Position numbers and translations under genes: made by a program | The notes under the pieces: generated by a model | The model's input: only the letters and a program-made list of their open reading frames with translations | Databases searched by the model: none | Told to the model about the DNA's origin: nothing | Shown here: piece by piece, positions 31,012 through 41,558 of the stretch | How the letters are laid out: every line of letters begins with the position of its first letter | Position numbering within the stretch: the first letter of the stretch is position 1 | From: Vitellaria paradoxa | Taxonomy: Eukaryota; Streptophyta; Magnoliopsida; Ericales; Sapotaceae | NCBI GenBank assembly: GCA_019916065.1 | Contig: CM034233.1 | Span: forward strand, 54,615,947 to 54,679,946 | DNA length: 64,000 nucleotides | Reading direction: 5' to 3'

Positions 31012-32747
31012 TGATTGCACTTGAAAAGTGCTATTACAAACTCCACTTTTGTATAACTTTTAATACTTTTAAGTAGTTTAATTTGAAGACTTATCGTTAT
31101 TTTATCACTTACATGGTTTATTTTATTAATTGCAGGGAAAACGGTGAATTAATTGAAGAAGATAGCGATTTTGGTGACTTAGAAGACGAAGGAAAGGACA
31201 TCGAAGCAACTTCGTCCAGGATGGCCTGGAGTATCCCAAGGACTTAGCTGCAAATGAGGAGTAAAAGTGCAAAAAACAAGGTTTCTGTGGTCTGGACCAC
31301 CTGGCGCACGGTCCGGACCACAGTGTGGTGGAACATCGCATGGGTAATTTCAAATTTTAGAGTTTTTCTGCAAGTTATAAAAAGACTACTTGGTGGTCGG
31401 CCCTAGGACGTTCTCTCTCTGTTTTTTCATTCTTCCAGCAAAGTTTGAGAGTTTTTTGAGAGTTTTAATTGCTTACGTTAATGTTCTTACGTTGTTTCGG
31501 AGCTTTCATCGCATTCGTTTTAGCAGTTACTATTCAGAGTTTTATTTCGAAGTTTGTTTCAGAGTATGTTACACTTCTTCATTAGATTAATGATATTATT
31601 TGGACATTTGAAATAGAGGATTGATTGATTTCGTATGTTTAGTTCTGATCTCGTCGTTTAATAATTTTGTTTCATTGTTTGATTTAGTGAATCCATTAAA
31701 TATGTCTTCAATGATTGTTTTTGTTTCGTTTACAAGCATGTTAGCGTAGAAACCCTAGTTCCTGATTCAATGAATCAAGGAAGGGTAGTTTACTCTGATC
31801 TATGGGATGTACGTAGACCATTCGCAGAGTTTGCGAAAACTCATGCGTAGGGGTCTACAACTTTTTAAAACCTAATTCAGTCCTTTCAAAAACTTTCGAA
31901 AACGAAAATCTTTGATTATATTTTCTGTAATCATTGGTAAATGTTTTCGATTAAAATTTTCTTAATAATTTTGAAGAACTAAAAATTCAAATTTTGAATC
32001 CTAATTTGAATTAGTTTATTTCAAAAACTTTTGAAAACAAAAATCTTTGACTATATTCTCTGTAATCACTGGTAAAGGTTTTCAATTAAAATTTTCTTAA
32101 TAATTTTGGATAAATTAAAAAAATTGGATTTGAATATGAATTTGAATGGGATTGTTTGAGAACCCTTCGAAAGTAGAAGTTTTTTACTACATTCTCTGTA
32201 ATCACTGGTAAAAGCTTTTGATTAAAACTTTCTCAATAATTTTCAAACAAATCCTAATTTAGGTTTTAATGTAAGTATTACAACACATCCCATAGTGAAG
32301 ACGTAAGCTACCCGGAATTGATAGTTGGATCAAGGATTTCTCAAATTTATTTGCTTATTAATTGAATTGCCTTCGGTTGATTTAATTGAAGTAATTACAT
32401 TGCAGTTTTTATATTAGATTATTTTGAAGCGCATTTAAATTAGAAAAAAATCCTTTTAGCTAATATTTAATTCATTGAAATCAAAAATCAAAATTTTAAA
32501 TTGCTGAAATTTTGGTAATAGGTTGTTAATTTGTTTTAGTTTACATTTTGAACTTGCAAAACCCTAGGAATTAGTTTTAATTAATTTTCAAACTTAGTTT
32601 ACATTCAAATTTAGGATTTCCATTTTAACCTAGAAACTAAATAACATAGGCTCCCTGTGAATTCGACCTCGGACTCACCGAGTTAAAACTATACCGCACA
32701 CCCTTGCACTTGGGGGTTAATTTAGACGCACTATTCATTATCGATCA
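31012..32747 (+). mobile_element. 3' LTR of element A
   Basis: TGATTGCACTTG start, TTATCGATCA end, followed by the CTTTG target copy. The U3 splice site (AG 31134-31135) and 36-codon frame (31137-31247) are intact and differ from the 5' LTR by a few substitutions without a frame change. The dyad is nearly perfect: CTGTGGTCTGGACC at 31286-31298 against GGTCCGGACCACAG at 31310-31323. TATAAAAA at 31376. Only one CGTAGACC..GGTCTAC unit (31811-31858) is present. Confidence 0.92.
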
Positions 32748-32752
32748 CTTTG

Positions 32753-32996
32753 TTTTCCTTGTTTTGAGATTTTCTTTATTTTTTGTTAAAAACTCTCAAA
32801 ACGAATTTTTATCATTTTTCATTTCATGTGTAAACTCATTTTCAGTTTTCGAAAATAAATTTTGAAAACATAAGTAAACAAATGAATTTTGGGCCGTTTT
32901 CTTATTTTCAAAGGTACAAAATGAAAAATGAGTTCAAAACAGAAAATAGAAAAAAAAATAAAAAATAAAAAAAAAAATAAACCAAATGACCCCTTA
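32753..32996. mobile_element. PIF/Harbinger MITE, right part
   Basis: It continues the left part after element A's CTTTG duplication. Its end is the inverted match of the left end (TAAACCAAATGACCCC), followed by the TTA target copy at 32994-32996. It is A-rich, with an AAAAAATAAAAAATAAAA run near the end, and encodes nothing. Confidence 0.75.
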
Positions 32997-33165
32997 GTTT
33001 TTCCTCTCTTTTCCCGTATATATTTTTAAATTTTCATCTTTGTGATTGATATTCTCTTTGCATTGAGTGTATTTATGTGCTATTGCTGCATTGTTAAATT
33101 GTTGGTCTCATTATTACATATTTATCAATGCTCTTCAGCTTACAACTTTGTTACTTTTATCACAG

Positions 33166-33210
33166 CAGGAAGAAAAACATTTACTAGAGAGAAATGTAAA
33201 TGATAGCTAG
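33166..33210 (+). pseudogene. Captured gene: coding exon fragment 3 with stop
   Basis: After a T-rich tract ending TTTTATCACAG at 33165, a 15-codon frame reads QEEKHLLERNVNDS and stops at TAG. It keeps phase 0 with the exon ending at 18367 and continues its helical, charged character. It may be the captured 3' coding end, or the stop may be a mutation. Confidence 0.4.
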
Positions 33211-33459
33211 TTCCTCAATATCAAAGCTCCCCTTGCTACTCAGTTCTATTTTTTTTTTTTGGTTTCTTTTTTTTTGAAGAATATTGTAATATGATATTGT
33301 ATTAAATATTAATGATTTTGTTAATACATACATTAGCATTTTGGTTGCTAGTTCATTATTTTGGCATGTTAGTTTAATATTATAAAATATTATAATACAA
33401 GTAAATACAAATATGAAATGAATAAAACTAACCAAATTAAAAAAAAAAATACAAGACTT

Positions 33460-33728
33460 TTAGTGGCCGCCAAAGCACTTTTAGTGACTGCTTTAGGCGG
33501 TCGCTAAAAGTCCCAACCACTTTTTGCTCTATTGTGTTTTGAGGGTCGCTAAATTTGACGCAAAAAGTTTGCGGCCGCCACGTGGCGGTCGCTAATAGTC
33601 ATTAGTGACGAAATTTTCTCGGCCCGTCTTTGGCGGTCGTGAAACGGTCGCAAAAGATTTTTAGCGGCCGCTTAAAGACCTTTAGCGACCGCCTGTAACG
33701 GTCGCTAATATTACTATTTCTAGTAGTG
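33460..33728. repeat. Right subterminal repeats and end of element E
   Basis: At least seven GGCGGTCGC / GCGACCGC-type words in both orientations, often as palindromes (GGCCGCCACGTGGCGGTC at about 33572-33590), end in the terminal repeat CTATTTCTAGTAGTG. These are CACTA-type transposase-binding arrays. Confidence 0.78.
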
Positions 33729-34985
33729 ATAAGTAACTATCCCTCATACCTAGTTCTAGGATATCAACAAGTCAACCATAGAATTTACATCATTCTGTAG
33801 ATTACTAACGTACTAAAACAATAACTAATCTTTGCACAGATCTTACGACTTTCAACGCTAATCAAATATCAGATCTTTTTATCATCTCAATGCATGTATA
33901 TAACTCATACTAAAAACACAAATATCATTTTAAATAATTTATGAACACAAATCTAGAATTTATTAATAGTTATAATCCTATAATAACTAATATACACATA
34001 CTTTATTCATTTGACTTTAAATAAGAAGAAAATAAATCAATGAGCCCTTTTTGTCTGGACACCCATCTAAGCAGAGGTCAATGAACTCAAGGGTGTAGAA
34101 GGGTGCTGTATAAACAGATAGGAAAGTAAGGTAGCAAATATTAAGTTGAGTCCAAACATCTATCCAGATAGGCAACCACACAACTAGACAATGCGAACGG
34201 CCATTCAAACATCAACATTCAGAAAGTTTAAAATGTCCAATTCATGCTCTTTTTTTCCCACATCCAATTCAATACTTCGATGCATTATAATTTAAATCTT
34301 CCGATTCAAATGTTTCAAAGTCAAGATTCTATGAAGTCCAAGTCCAACTACATTACCAATTCAAGAATTACTATTATGCGTGACCTAATTTGATGAAAAT
34401 CCACATGCAACCCATTCATAACAATTTTCACATGAAATACTACGCATTTTATCAATGCAATTTACAATGTTGACTATGAGAACCCCTATCTCTAGCCTAA
34501 GATGCATGCTAATAACACAAGGAAGCAAGGATTCGAATGTGTAAGCCCCGTCTCTTTCTTTTCCTTATTCCTTCTTCTTCTCTCTTTGCTTTCCTCTTAT
34601 CTCCTTCTTTTTTCTTTTTTCTTTCTTTCTTCTTCTCTCACAGCACGCACACTCAGTTTTGTATTCTCTCAACGTCTCCCACTCTTTCTCAGTCAAGCAT
34701 CCGGTTAACAACCCATCCACCAATCAAGTATAAACATGTATCAAAGGTGCAAATTGAAAAATAATGTGGGGGAACAAACTCAACAGGTTGAAATGGTGCT
34801 CAAGACATACGGAAGACTTTAGAAACACATAGATAACCAACTATGGAGAATTATATATATATTCAAAATCAATTGGTGGAAATCTGTCTGGAGAACTCAA
34901 AATATGCATTGTCATTCAAGCAGCCGTTCGAATGGCTCGTCATCCAAACGCGCGTGCAGGCACGGTACTTAGGAAAATTTTAAGT
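33729..34985 (-). mobile_element. Minus-strand Tekay-like LTR remnant, right part (uncertain end)
   Basis: It appears to continue the LTR that element E split. It contains GTTCGAA-type palindromic words (GCGAACGGCCATTCAAAC at about 34193-34210, GCCGTTCGAATGGCTCG at about 34923), which take the place the GGGCGCCC words have in the plus-strand LTR. A C/T-rich stretch at 34550-34690 is typical of an LTR transcript region. No GGGGTATTACA end was found, so the element is truncated or too decayed. Confidence 0.35.
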
Positions 34986-35635
34986 GCTGAAGTATGGTAA
35001 GTTATGCAAACTGACATATTTAACCCTATTAAATTAATATAAATTGATGCTAAACTTAAAATGATTAAAATGATCAATTAATTAAATACCCACATTATAC
35101 CGCTAACTATGGCTTAAAGACAAACTAATGTTTGCCTAATCTTCTTTGCTAACGATCTTTTAGGTTAAAAACAACTTTAATAATTCTGAGTGTATACAAG
35201 TAAGAGAAATTAAAGCACAATTTTTGTAAAGATGTAGTGGCTGAAATAGAATTTTGTTTTGTTTTTTGGTTTTTTTTTTTCTTTTTCTGCTTCTTAAAGT
35301 TTTAATAAATTACAAAAAAAGAAGTATTTGTAATATTTTTAAAGGTTGCTGGTATATGGTTTGTATATTTTATTCACAATCATTTGATCGAAACGAACAT
35401 TATTTTATTTATTTTAATTTGGTTGGCATTAAAATCAAACCAAATAGATGGATACACGCCCTAATTCACCTCAAGATGCCCATTGTGACTTGTAATTAAT
35501 CAGTGGAAATTCAATAAGAGGAAGGAAATAAACCACACTTGAAGAAAGAAAATCAAACATTTGTATAGCCAGACATATATACATAATATAGGTTGTTTGG
35601 TATACGATGAATAGATTCATAAGTTGAACGATGTA
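34986..35635. other. AT-rich stretch, nothing recognised
   Basis: No coding frame with protein character. A T/G homopolymer-rich patch lies at 35253-35290. Confidence 0.5.
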
Positions 35636-35639
35636 CAGT

Positions 35640-35825
35640 TATTCAATCAGGAGTAGGAGAGGTAGAGGAAGACCCAAGAGAAGCTGGAAAGAAACTATTA
35701 AACATGACCTAACCTACCGAGATTTATCAGAGGATATGTCCCTAAACAGATCAAATTGGCGTCGACAAATCTATATAGCTGACCCCACCTAGTGGGAAAA
35801 GGCTTGGTTTAGTTTGATTTGGTAA
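35640..35825 (+). pseudogene. 3' tail of an RTE-type LINE
   Basis: A frame reads RRGRGRPKRSWKETIKHDL, then DLSEDMSLNRSNWRRQIY and IADPT, followed by TGGGAAAAGGCTTGG. GRGRP..W..I..DL..L.L....A..R..WR..I..ADP is the conserved C-terminal tail of plant RTE-like LINE reverse transcriptases, and their RNAs end with a GG-AAGGCTT-GG motif. Only the 5'-truncated end is present, as usual for LINEs. A pol piece, not functional. Confidence 0.7.
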
Positions 35826-37890
35826 TATTCAAGAAAATTGAATTAAAAAACAAAAAAGATACTTTCAAGCGAGGACTGGGAGATACCAAAGTCAGTCAAC
35901 TCACAAGAATATTGCATATGATGGAATATCTCCATTATAACCACTCCGGTATGCATGGTTGGAGGTGGACTGACTTCGGTCACTAACTTTTTGACAATTG
36001 CAACCATATTAGCCAATAAAGTTCTAGAATGCCTAATTAGGTCGTTAATTACAACATTCTCCTGCGTTAACTAAGAAAACCAAATTTTACTTACCAAAAA
36101 AAAGAAAACCAAATTTTGGTTATACATACATATATACACACACACCACACATATAATCTATTTATTAAAAGAGGGCAAGTTTTAAAAATATTTTTCTCAC
36201 AAACTAAGATCTAATAGTTAAAAATTATTTTTTCTTTAATTTAATAATAGAGATTATTTTTATATTTTTAACTTTCTACTCAATTCTTATTTTAAAGTAC
36301 TCCACTACCATCTATCTTACAAAATATAACTCAAGTATTTTAAATTTCACCATATTTTAAAGGCACAGATCATATGTAAATTAAAACTGTTAATTTAAAT
36401 TCTGTTTAATTCTAGTTTCTAGGAAATTGAACTTTCCAAATTAAAGCACTATAATTTATGTTTTTTTTTTATGGTGCTTATGAAAAATTAATTAAAGAAA
36501 GAATGAGACTAAAATACATGTAATAGTTGTTATGACCTAAAGTTTTAGGAAACAAATTAAAACCTTGAATTATCATAGTTTTTCAATTTGAGTTTTTGTT
36601 AAAAGTTTCCACTATATAAGAAATTTAATATTAATTTTTTCCAAAATACTGTAGACACGAGTTATTGCTAATAATTATAATAGAGGGATGCCACACAATA
36701 TGTGTGATCATATATTTACCTGTTCAATGAGTTGTTGCTAGTAATTATAATAGGGGATGCCACACAATATGTGTGATCATATATTTACCTGTTCTACGAG
36801 TACGGAAAAAGAAATTAGTACAGTGGTCAAAATTTTGAAATGTATTAAATGGCTTGGTTCGAAATATTTTTAAAAATTATTTAATTCAAAATTTGAAATT
36901 AATATCACAATAAAATGTATTATCAAAAATTAAAAAATTTTTACAAAAATTAAAATTTCATTAATTTTTAGGTTTTAGTAATATTTCTGGTGATACATTG
37001 TATATTAAATAAGATTAGATCTACGGTTAAAAAAAAAAAAAAACTTTTTGAAAATAATTAGGCTCTGTTTGATTTGCTATAAATCTCTGAAAATTTTTAA
37101 AAATTTTTAAAAATCTTTAAATGTTATTTAATTTTTATCTCACTGTACGAATTACGAACTCATAACTTATCTTACTATATTTCACTTTTTATCATTCCAA
37201 ATACACCCCTAATAGGATTTTGACTGATCATATGCTAGATTTCACTTTAAAAAATGTGTTTTTAGACATCCAAAACCTCAAGTATGCTAAAAGTTTCCAA
37301 AATGACTTTTTTTTTTTTCTTTTTCTTTTTAAACAATGTATTGAAGAGTGGCTATTACATTGAATTGGCTGAATCCCATAAATATATAATAAATCCACAA
37401 GTAAATATATATTGTTAATGAGGAATAATCTACCACATGAATTAGCAATAAAAAAATTCAAATTATCGAATTAATTATGAATTATTTTTTCCAACCCCTA
37501 TCTCATAGTTAAGGAAATTAATCAAATGACTTCCCTTTTGTTTGGTGTTTATCACTTTGATGACGTAATGAATTATCTGTGTATCGTATAATATATAATG
37601 ATATTAGTCGAACGATCACCCTCAAACTAGTCTTTTAATCAACGTGATTTGATTAGTTCTAGATTATTTGTACCAATTTGTCTAAATTCATAATGTACTC
37701 TATAATAAAGTAAAAAGTAGTATTATGTACTTTGCATTAGTTATTATTTATTTTTACCTTTATTCTTTCTTTTATTGAAAATAATATATATAATTATTTA
37801 ATATTTTTTAGAGTTTTTATTTAGAGAACCTTATTTATAATGTTATTGAACTGAAATTCTATAAAATATATATATATTTTCTACTGTTGT
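35826..37890. other. AT-rich intergenic DNA
   Basis: No gene. It contains the 70-bp tandem duplication listed separately and a possible decayed MITE at about 37060-37210 (GGCTCTGTTTGATTTG against CATTCCAAATACACCCC), with no matching target duplication. Confidence 0.5.
36659..36798. repeat. Two tandem 70-bp units
   Basis: GAGTTATTGCTAATAATTAT.. at 36659 and GAGTTGTTGCTAGTAATTAT.. at 36729 continue nearly identically through CCACACAATATGTGTGATC and TATATTTACCTGTTC. The two copies are recent relative to the surrounding decay. Confidence 0.85.
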
Positions 37891-37894
37891 AAAT

Positions 37895-38287
37895 GTGCTT
37901 GGAGGGCCTTGTGGGAACCAATACCTCAAAGGTTACCGTACAGGCAACTTTAGCGAGTGCTTAGTTTCGTCCATCTTTTCGTGCCTAGCTTGCCAAGCCA
38001 GGACAGCCTTGGCTGTTCAAAGTCCAGAAAATTTTCAGTCTTTTCCACCGACTACGACTGCTTCAGGAGTGGAAATTAGGAAACTCCGTCATGTGATTTT
38101 AAATTTTAAGGTCTCACAATTTGACGTATGTACGAATGCTCTCGTTCTTCATCCGTTTTACACGGAAACAACGATTTTTGCGATTGCGAACAAACATCAA
38201 CTAGCAAGGAGGGAGGGAAAGAAGGGGAGAGAGAGAGAGGGCGGTATGGAAGAAAGAAAAAGAAACCCAAAAAGGGGGTCACAGTGA
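37895..38287 (+). other. Unassigned 130-codon open frame
   Basis: The open frame starts MLGGPCGNQYLKGYRTGNF and ends in a charged low-complexity tail (KEGKKGREREGGMEERKRNP). The first 70 codons lie in DNA of higher GC than its surroundings. The second half overlaps the dispersed module also found at 10956 and 38720, which has no such frame, so the tail at least is not conserved coding. I do not recognise it. A host-gene fragment or chance are both possible. Confidence 0.2.
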
Positions 38288-39859
38288 AACAAATTTGGTT
38301 CCCAATTTATAATGTAAATGAAGGGTATTAGTACGGCCGACAAATTTTCGTTCAGATTCAAGAGTGAAATTGCAAGGAGTTAGATGGAATGATTTTGGGT
38401 TGGGACGTAGGGGTTTACCACCTCAAGGTCTCAAGTTCAAGTATCTTCTCTAACAAAATTTAGGGCCAGCCTCTTGGGCGTAAAGCGTAGTAAAGGTTGG
38501 TAGGACGGACTTTCTTGGCTGAATGAACCGTATCCAGTTCTTGGGTGTGGGTCCAACTCCCCACCGTTACGTGAGTCCGCGATTTACCGCTACACATGTT
38601 GAGGGGCCGGTATGTGTGGCACAAACTAAAACAGATTCACTCTCTAGGGATTTAGTTTAGGGAGTGAATCTCTCGAGATTAAATCTTTTTTTTTTTTCTA
38701 TTAATATTAGTTTACAATTTGGCCTGCGGATGCACTTGATCCTTTTTACATGAAAACGACGACTTTTGCTAACAAACATTGGACTAGAAATTACCAAAAA
38801 AGAAAAACATAGGACTAGCAAGAACAGAGAGAGAGAGAGAGAGAGGAGGGGGAGTGTGTGTAGATAGTACGGAAGAAAGAAGTGAAAAAATTTTAATTAA
38901 TCCAAGTGTCATCTAATCAACTTACCCAATAATTTGCTTCCCAAATTAATTATAATATAAATGAAGTACTAATCTGCCAACATTTTTTGGTTTAGGAGAC
39001 TAAGATTCAACAGTCAAACTAAGGTAATTTTAATAAATGCACTTTTTTATTAGTTCTTCGCTCCAGTCTACATTACTCTTTTTTAATAAAATTATTGTGG
39101 AGTAGGAGCTAATAGAGGAGTGTAAATATCCCAACTCTTAAATTAATTACACGACACTAGTTGTCCTATACAAGTGGTTTGTTGACTGTCCCTTTACATC
39201 TTGTATTATTATTGGATTAGTTACTTACACCTCCTAAAGTTTTTAGAAAATTACAATTGACTGTCCTTTTACATCTTGTATTATTATTGGATCAGTTACT
39301 TACACCTCCTAAATTTTTTAGAAAGTTACACTCACATCCCCTATAACTATATTAAAATATAAAATAGCTTAAGAATCACACATAAATTGCAAAATTACCT
39401 AATTAATTTCTAGTAATTAAAAAACATGCATTCAAAAAATAAGAACTCTACAAATATGCCTTTTTGTTCGTATGGACTTCAATACCAAATAATGAAATTA
39501 TACAGACACTTCAAATATTTTCATAAAGATGAATATATTATAAACATTCATATATTGTAAACGTTATAAGATTCCCACTCATATATTATAAAGAAAAACT
39601 CATATGCTATAAGTGTCTTAAGATTAAGAAACATTTTTACTTTAAAATTTTCACTGTTAATTTTAATTTTTTTCCCCATTTGTGATGGGATTTATTTGTA
39701 AAGCATCCAACTTTCTAATTTTCCTTTAGAATTTTGTCATAACATGATTTGCCTTTGCTGGATTTTAAGAATTAATATTTTAACTTGTTTATGAGTCTTT
39801 CTTTGGGGACAACTTTCGATTATGATTTGTAATAAAAAATTATTCTTAATCTTAAAAGG
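38150..39859. repeat. Dispersed module, copies 2a (38150-38385) and 2b (38720-39859)
   Basis: 2a and 2b repeat each other: TTTTACACGGAAACAACGA against TTTTTACATGAAAACGACGA, then AACAAACAT, an AG run, and CCCAATTTATAATGTAAATGA against CCAAATTAATTATAATATAAATGA. 2b continues as a full match to copy 1, including an unoccupied TATAAAATA site at 39358-39366. Within 2b, CATCTTGTATTATTATTGGAT with TTACACCTCCTAAA is itself duplicated (about 39188 and 39263). Element B was inserted at the end of 2b. Confidence 0.7.
38385..38697 (+). mobile_element. Possible tRNA-derived SINE
   Basis: The stretch interrupts the dispersed module relative to copy 1. TGGGACGTAGGGG at about 38401 and GGTCTCAAGTTCAAGTATC at about 38428 resemble box A and box B of a tRNA-type internal promoter at suitable spacing. 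The body is GC-richer than its surroundings (CCCACCGTTACGTGAGTCCG), and the insertion ends in a T run at 38685-38698. No clear target duplication. The call needs a family match. Confidence 0.35.
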
Positions 39860-41377
39860 TGATTACACTTGAAAAGTGTAATTACAAACTCCACATTTTG
39901 ATGCTCATTGATACATTTAAGTAATTAATTTTGAAGTTTTATCATTATTTTATTACTTATAGTGTTTATTTTCTTAATTGCAGGGAAAAAGGTGAGATAA
40001 TTGAGATTTATAGCGAGGAAAGTGGCCTAAAGGATTAAGGAAAAACTGTGGTTCAGACCTCACCTAGGATGGTTCGGACAAGCCCAAAGATCTAGCATGG
40101 AGGAGGAAGTAGAATCTAAAGAACCATGATTCTGTGGTCCGAACCCCCACCCAAACGGTCTGGACCACAGTGTGCTAGGCGCGCGTCTTTAATTTATCTC
40201 TTCTAGGGTTTCCTTGTTACCCTTTTATAAACCTTGATGTATGGCTAAGCCAGAGAGAGAGCCTACTTTACTTTCTACATATTTTTGAGAGTTTTAGAAT
40301 ATTTTTGAGAGTTTTTGATTGTTTGTGAGATGTTTTTACAGATTTTTGAAGCTTGTGTAGTCTTGATTGCAGCAGTAGTAGTTCATTATTCTGTTTTGGA
40401 GTTGATTTCAGAGTACGTTTGCTTCCACTTTTCATTTTAATAATATTGTCTCTTTGTCTTATTCTTTAGAATCATTAGTTATGTTTGATGATTGTTTTAT
40501 TTCGTTTAAAAGCATGTTAGCATGAAATCCTAGTTCTTGATTTAACGAATCAAGGAAGGGTAGGTTACTACGATCTAGGGGATGTGCGTAAACCCTTCGC
40601 ATGGTTTGCGAAAACCCATGCGTAGGGATCTACGATTTTCAATTCTATTTTAGTTTGTTTCAAAAACTTGCGAAAATGAAAACCTTTGATTATATTTTGT
40701 GTAATCATTGCTAAAGGTTTTCGATTATAACTTTTTAATATTTTTTAACAAATCCTAAATCAGATTTGAACCCAAGTGTTTTCATTGAAGATCTTTCCGA
40801 TTTTATAATCCTAAACAAGCTTTTAAAACTGAGTATTGGGAGATTTGTAAACCCTAACAAAGACATCCTTCCAATCTATTGTTCTTTTCACGTGAATTTT
40901 AGATTGTAGTTTAAACACATCCCATAGTGAAGTAGTAAACTACCCCGACTTGAACGTTGGATCAAGAATCATTTTAATATTGTGATTGTCATTTAATTTA
41001 ATTCGTGAAGTTGATTAAATTGTTTGATTTGAAATTTTAGAGTAGATTGTTTACTTGCAATTTAAGATTAAAATTGAATTTATTTAGTTATTGCTTTAAT
41101 TTCATTAAAACCCAAAAAATGAAATTTTATTTGTTGAATTTCTTTAAGTAGTTATTAATTTGTTCTTAGTGTTAATTTTAAACTTGCAAAAACCCCAGAA
41201 TTTAGTTCAAATTAAACATTAAACTTTGCTTATATTTAAATTTAGAATTCCCATTATAACCTAGAAACTGAAAAACATAGGCTCCATGTGAATTCGACCT
41301 CGAACTCACCAAGTTAAAACTACACCGCACACCCTTGCACTTGGGGGTTAATTAGACGCACTTTCTAGAAGCGGTCA
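39860..41377 (+). mobile_element. 5' LTR of element B
   Basis: It starts TGATTACACTTGAAAAGTGT and ends TAGAAGCGGTCA. U3 holds the splice site TTCTTAATTGCAG (AG 39982-39983) and the acidic frame (EKGEIIEIYSEESG, one stop, then TVVQTSPRMVRTSPK). The dyad is GGTCCGAACC (40136-40145) with GGTCTGGACC (40157-40166); TATAAACC is at 40226. One GTAAACCCTTCGCATGG..TTTGCGAA stem unit lies at about 40588-40635. Confidence 0.9.
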
Positions 41378-41383
41378 AGTTTT

Positions 41384-41401
41384 TGGCACCGTTACTGGGG
41401 A
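41384..41401 (+). promoter_or_regulatory. Primer-binding site of element B
   Basis: TGGCACCGTTACTGGGGA, 6 bp after the LTR, same position and type as in A and D. Confidence 0.85.
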
Positions 41402-41489
41402 GCCAAATTTTAGTTTTTAGGTTATTTCTATTTTTAAATTAGCTTGTTATCCTTTTCATTTAAACCTTCCATTGAGTCCCAAAGTAGTA

Positions 41490-41532
41490 CTTTGTGGTCC
41501 GGACCCCAAGACCTTTGGTCTAGACCACAGTA
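41490..41532 (+). promoter_or_regulatory. Paired-arm motif in the gag leader of element B
   Basis: TTTGTGGTCCGGACC (41491-41505) and GGTCTAGACCACAG (41517-41530) have the same layout as the U3 dyad and lie about 30 bp before the gag ATG at 41559. A lacks this copy. Arms pair with one mismatch. Its role is unknown. Confidence 0.5.
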
Positions 41533-41558
41533 CCCTTTCCAGGATAGTTTTCTAGCTT

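Larger units (their letters stand above)
18494..32752 (+). mobile_element. Athila-type Ty3/Gypsy retrotransposon A, full length
   Basis: Two LTRs (18499-20284 and 31012-32747) are bounded by the same CTTTG target duplication (18494-18498 and 32748-32752). Internal order on the plus strand: primer-binding site, gag, protease, RT, RNase H, integrase, ORF3, ORF4, polypurine tract. RT wording (GWRVCIDYRKLN after a PTRIQT segment) and the tRNA-Asp-like priming site place it in the Athila lineage. All pol genes carry stops or frame changes, so it is not autonomous now. It inserted into a MITE within element E. Confidence 0.93.
15694..33728 (+). mobile_element. CACTA-like DNA transposon E with captured gene fragments, host to nested insertions
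   Basis: The left end is CACTACTAGAAAAACGAG and the right end reads CACTACTAGAAATAGTAA on the minus strand: terminal inverted repeats of the En/Spm (CACTA) type. Both ends carry subterminal GCGACCGC/GCGGTCGC repeats, typical of CACTA elements. Without its insertions the element is about 3.5 kb, encodes no transposase that I can see, and contains exon-like pieces of a host gene, so it is non-autonomous. The expected 3-bp duplication is not clean (TAA left, ATA right). The adjoining 8 bp nearly match (ATAACTAA and ATAAGTAA). Element A and a MITE lie inside. Confidence 0.75.

Noticed and set aside
34502..34764. Ser/Leu/Phe-rich frames that look like membrane segments
   Set aside because: Translation of a C/T-rich stretch inside an LTR remnant.
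37060..37210. Possible second PIF/Harbinger-like MITE
   Set aside because: Ends are only roughly inverted and the flanking trinucleotides (TTA, TAA) do not match.
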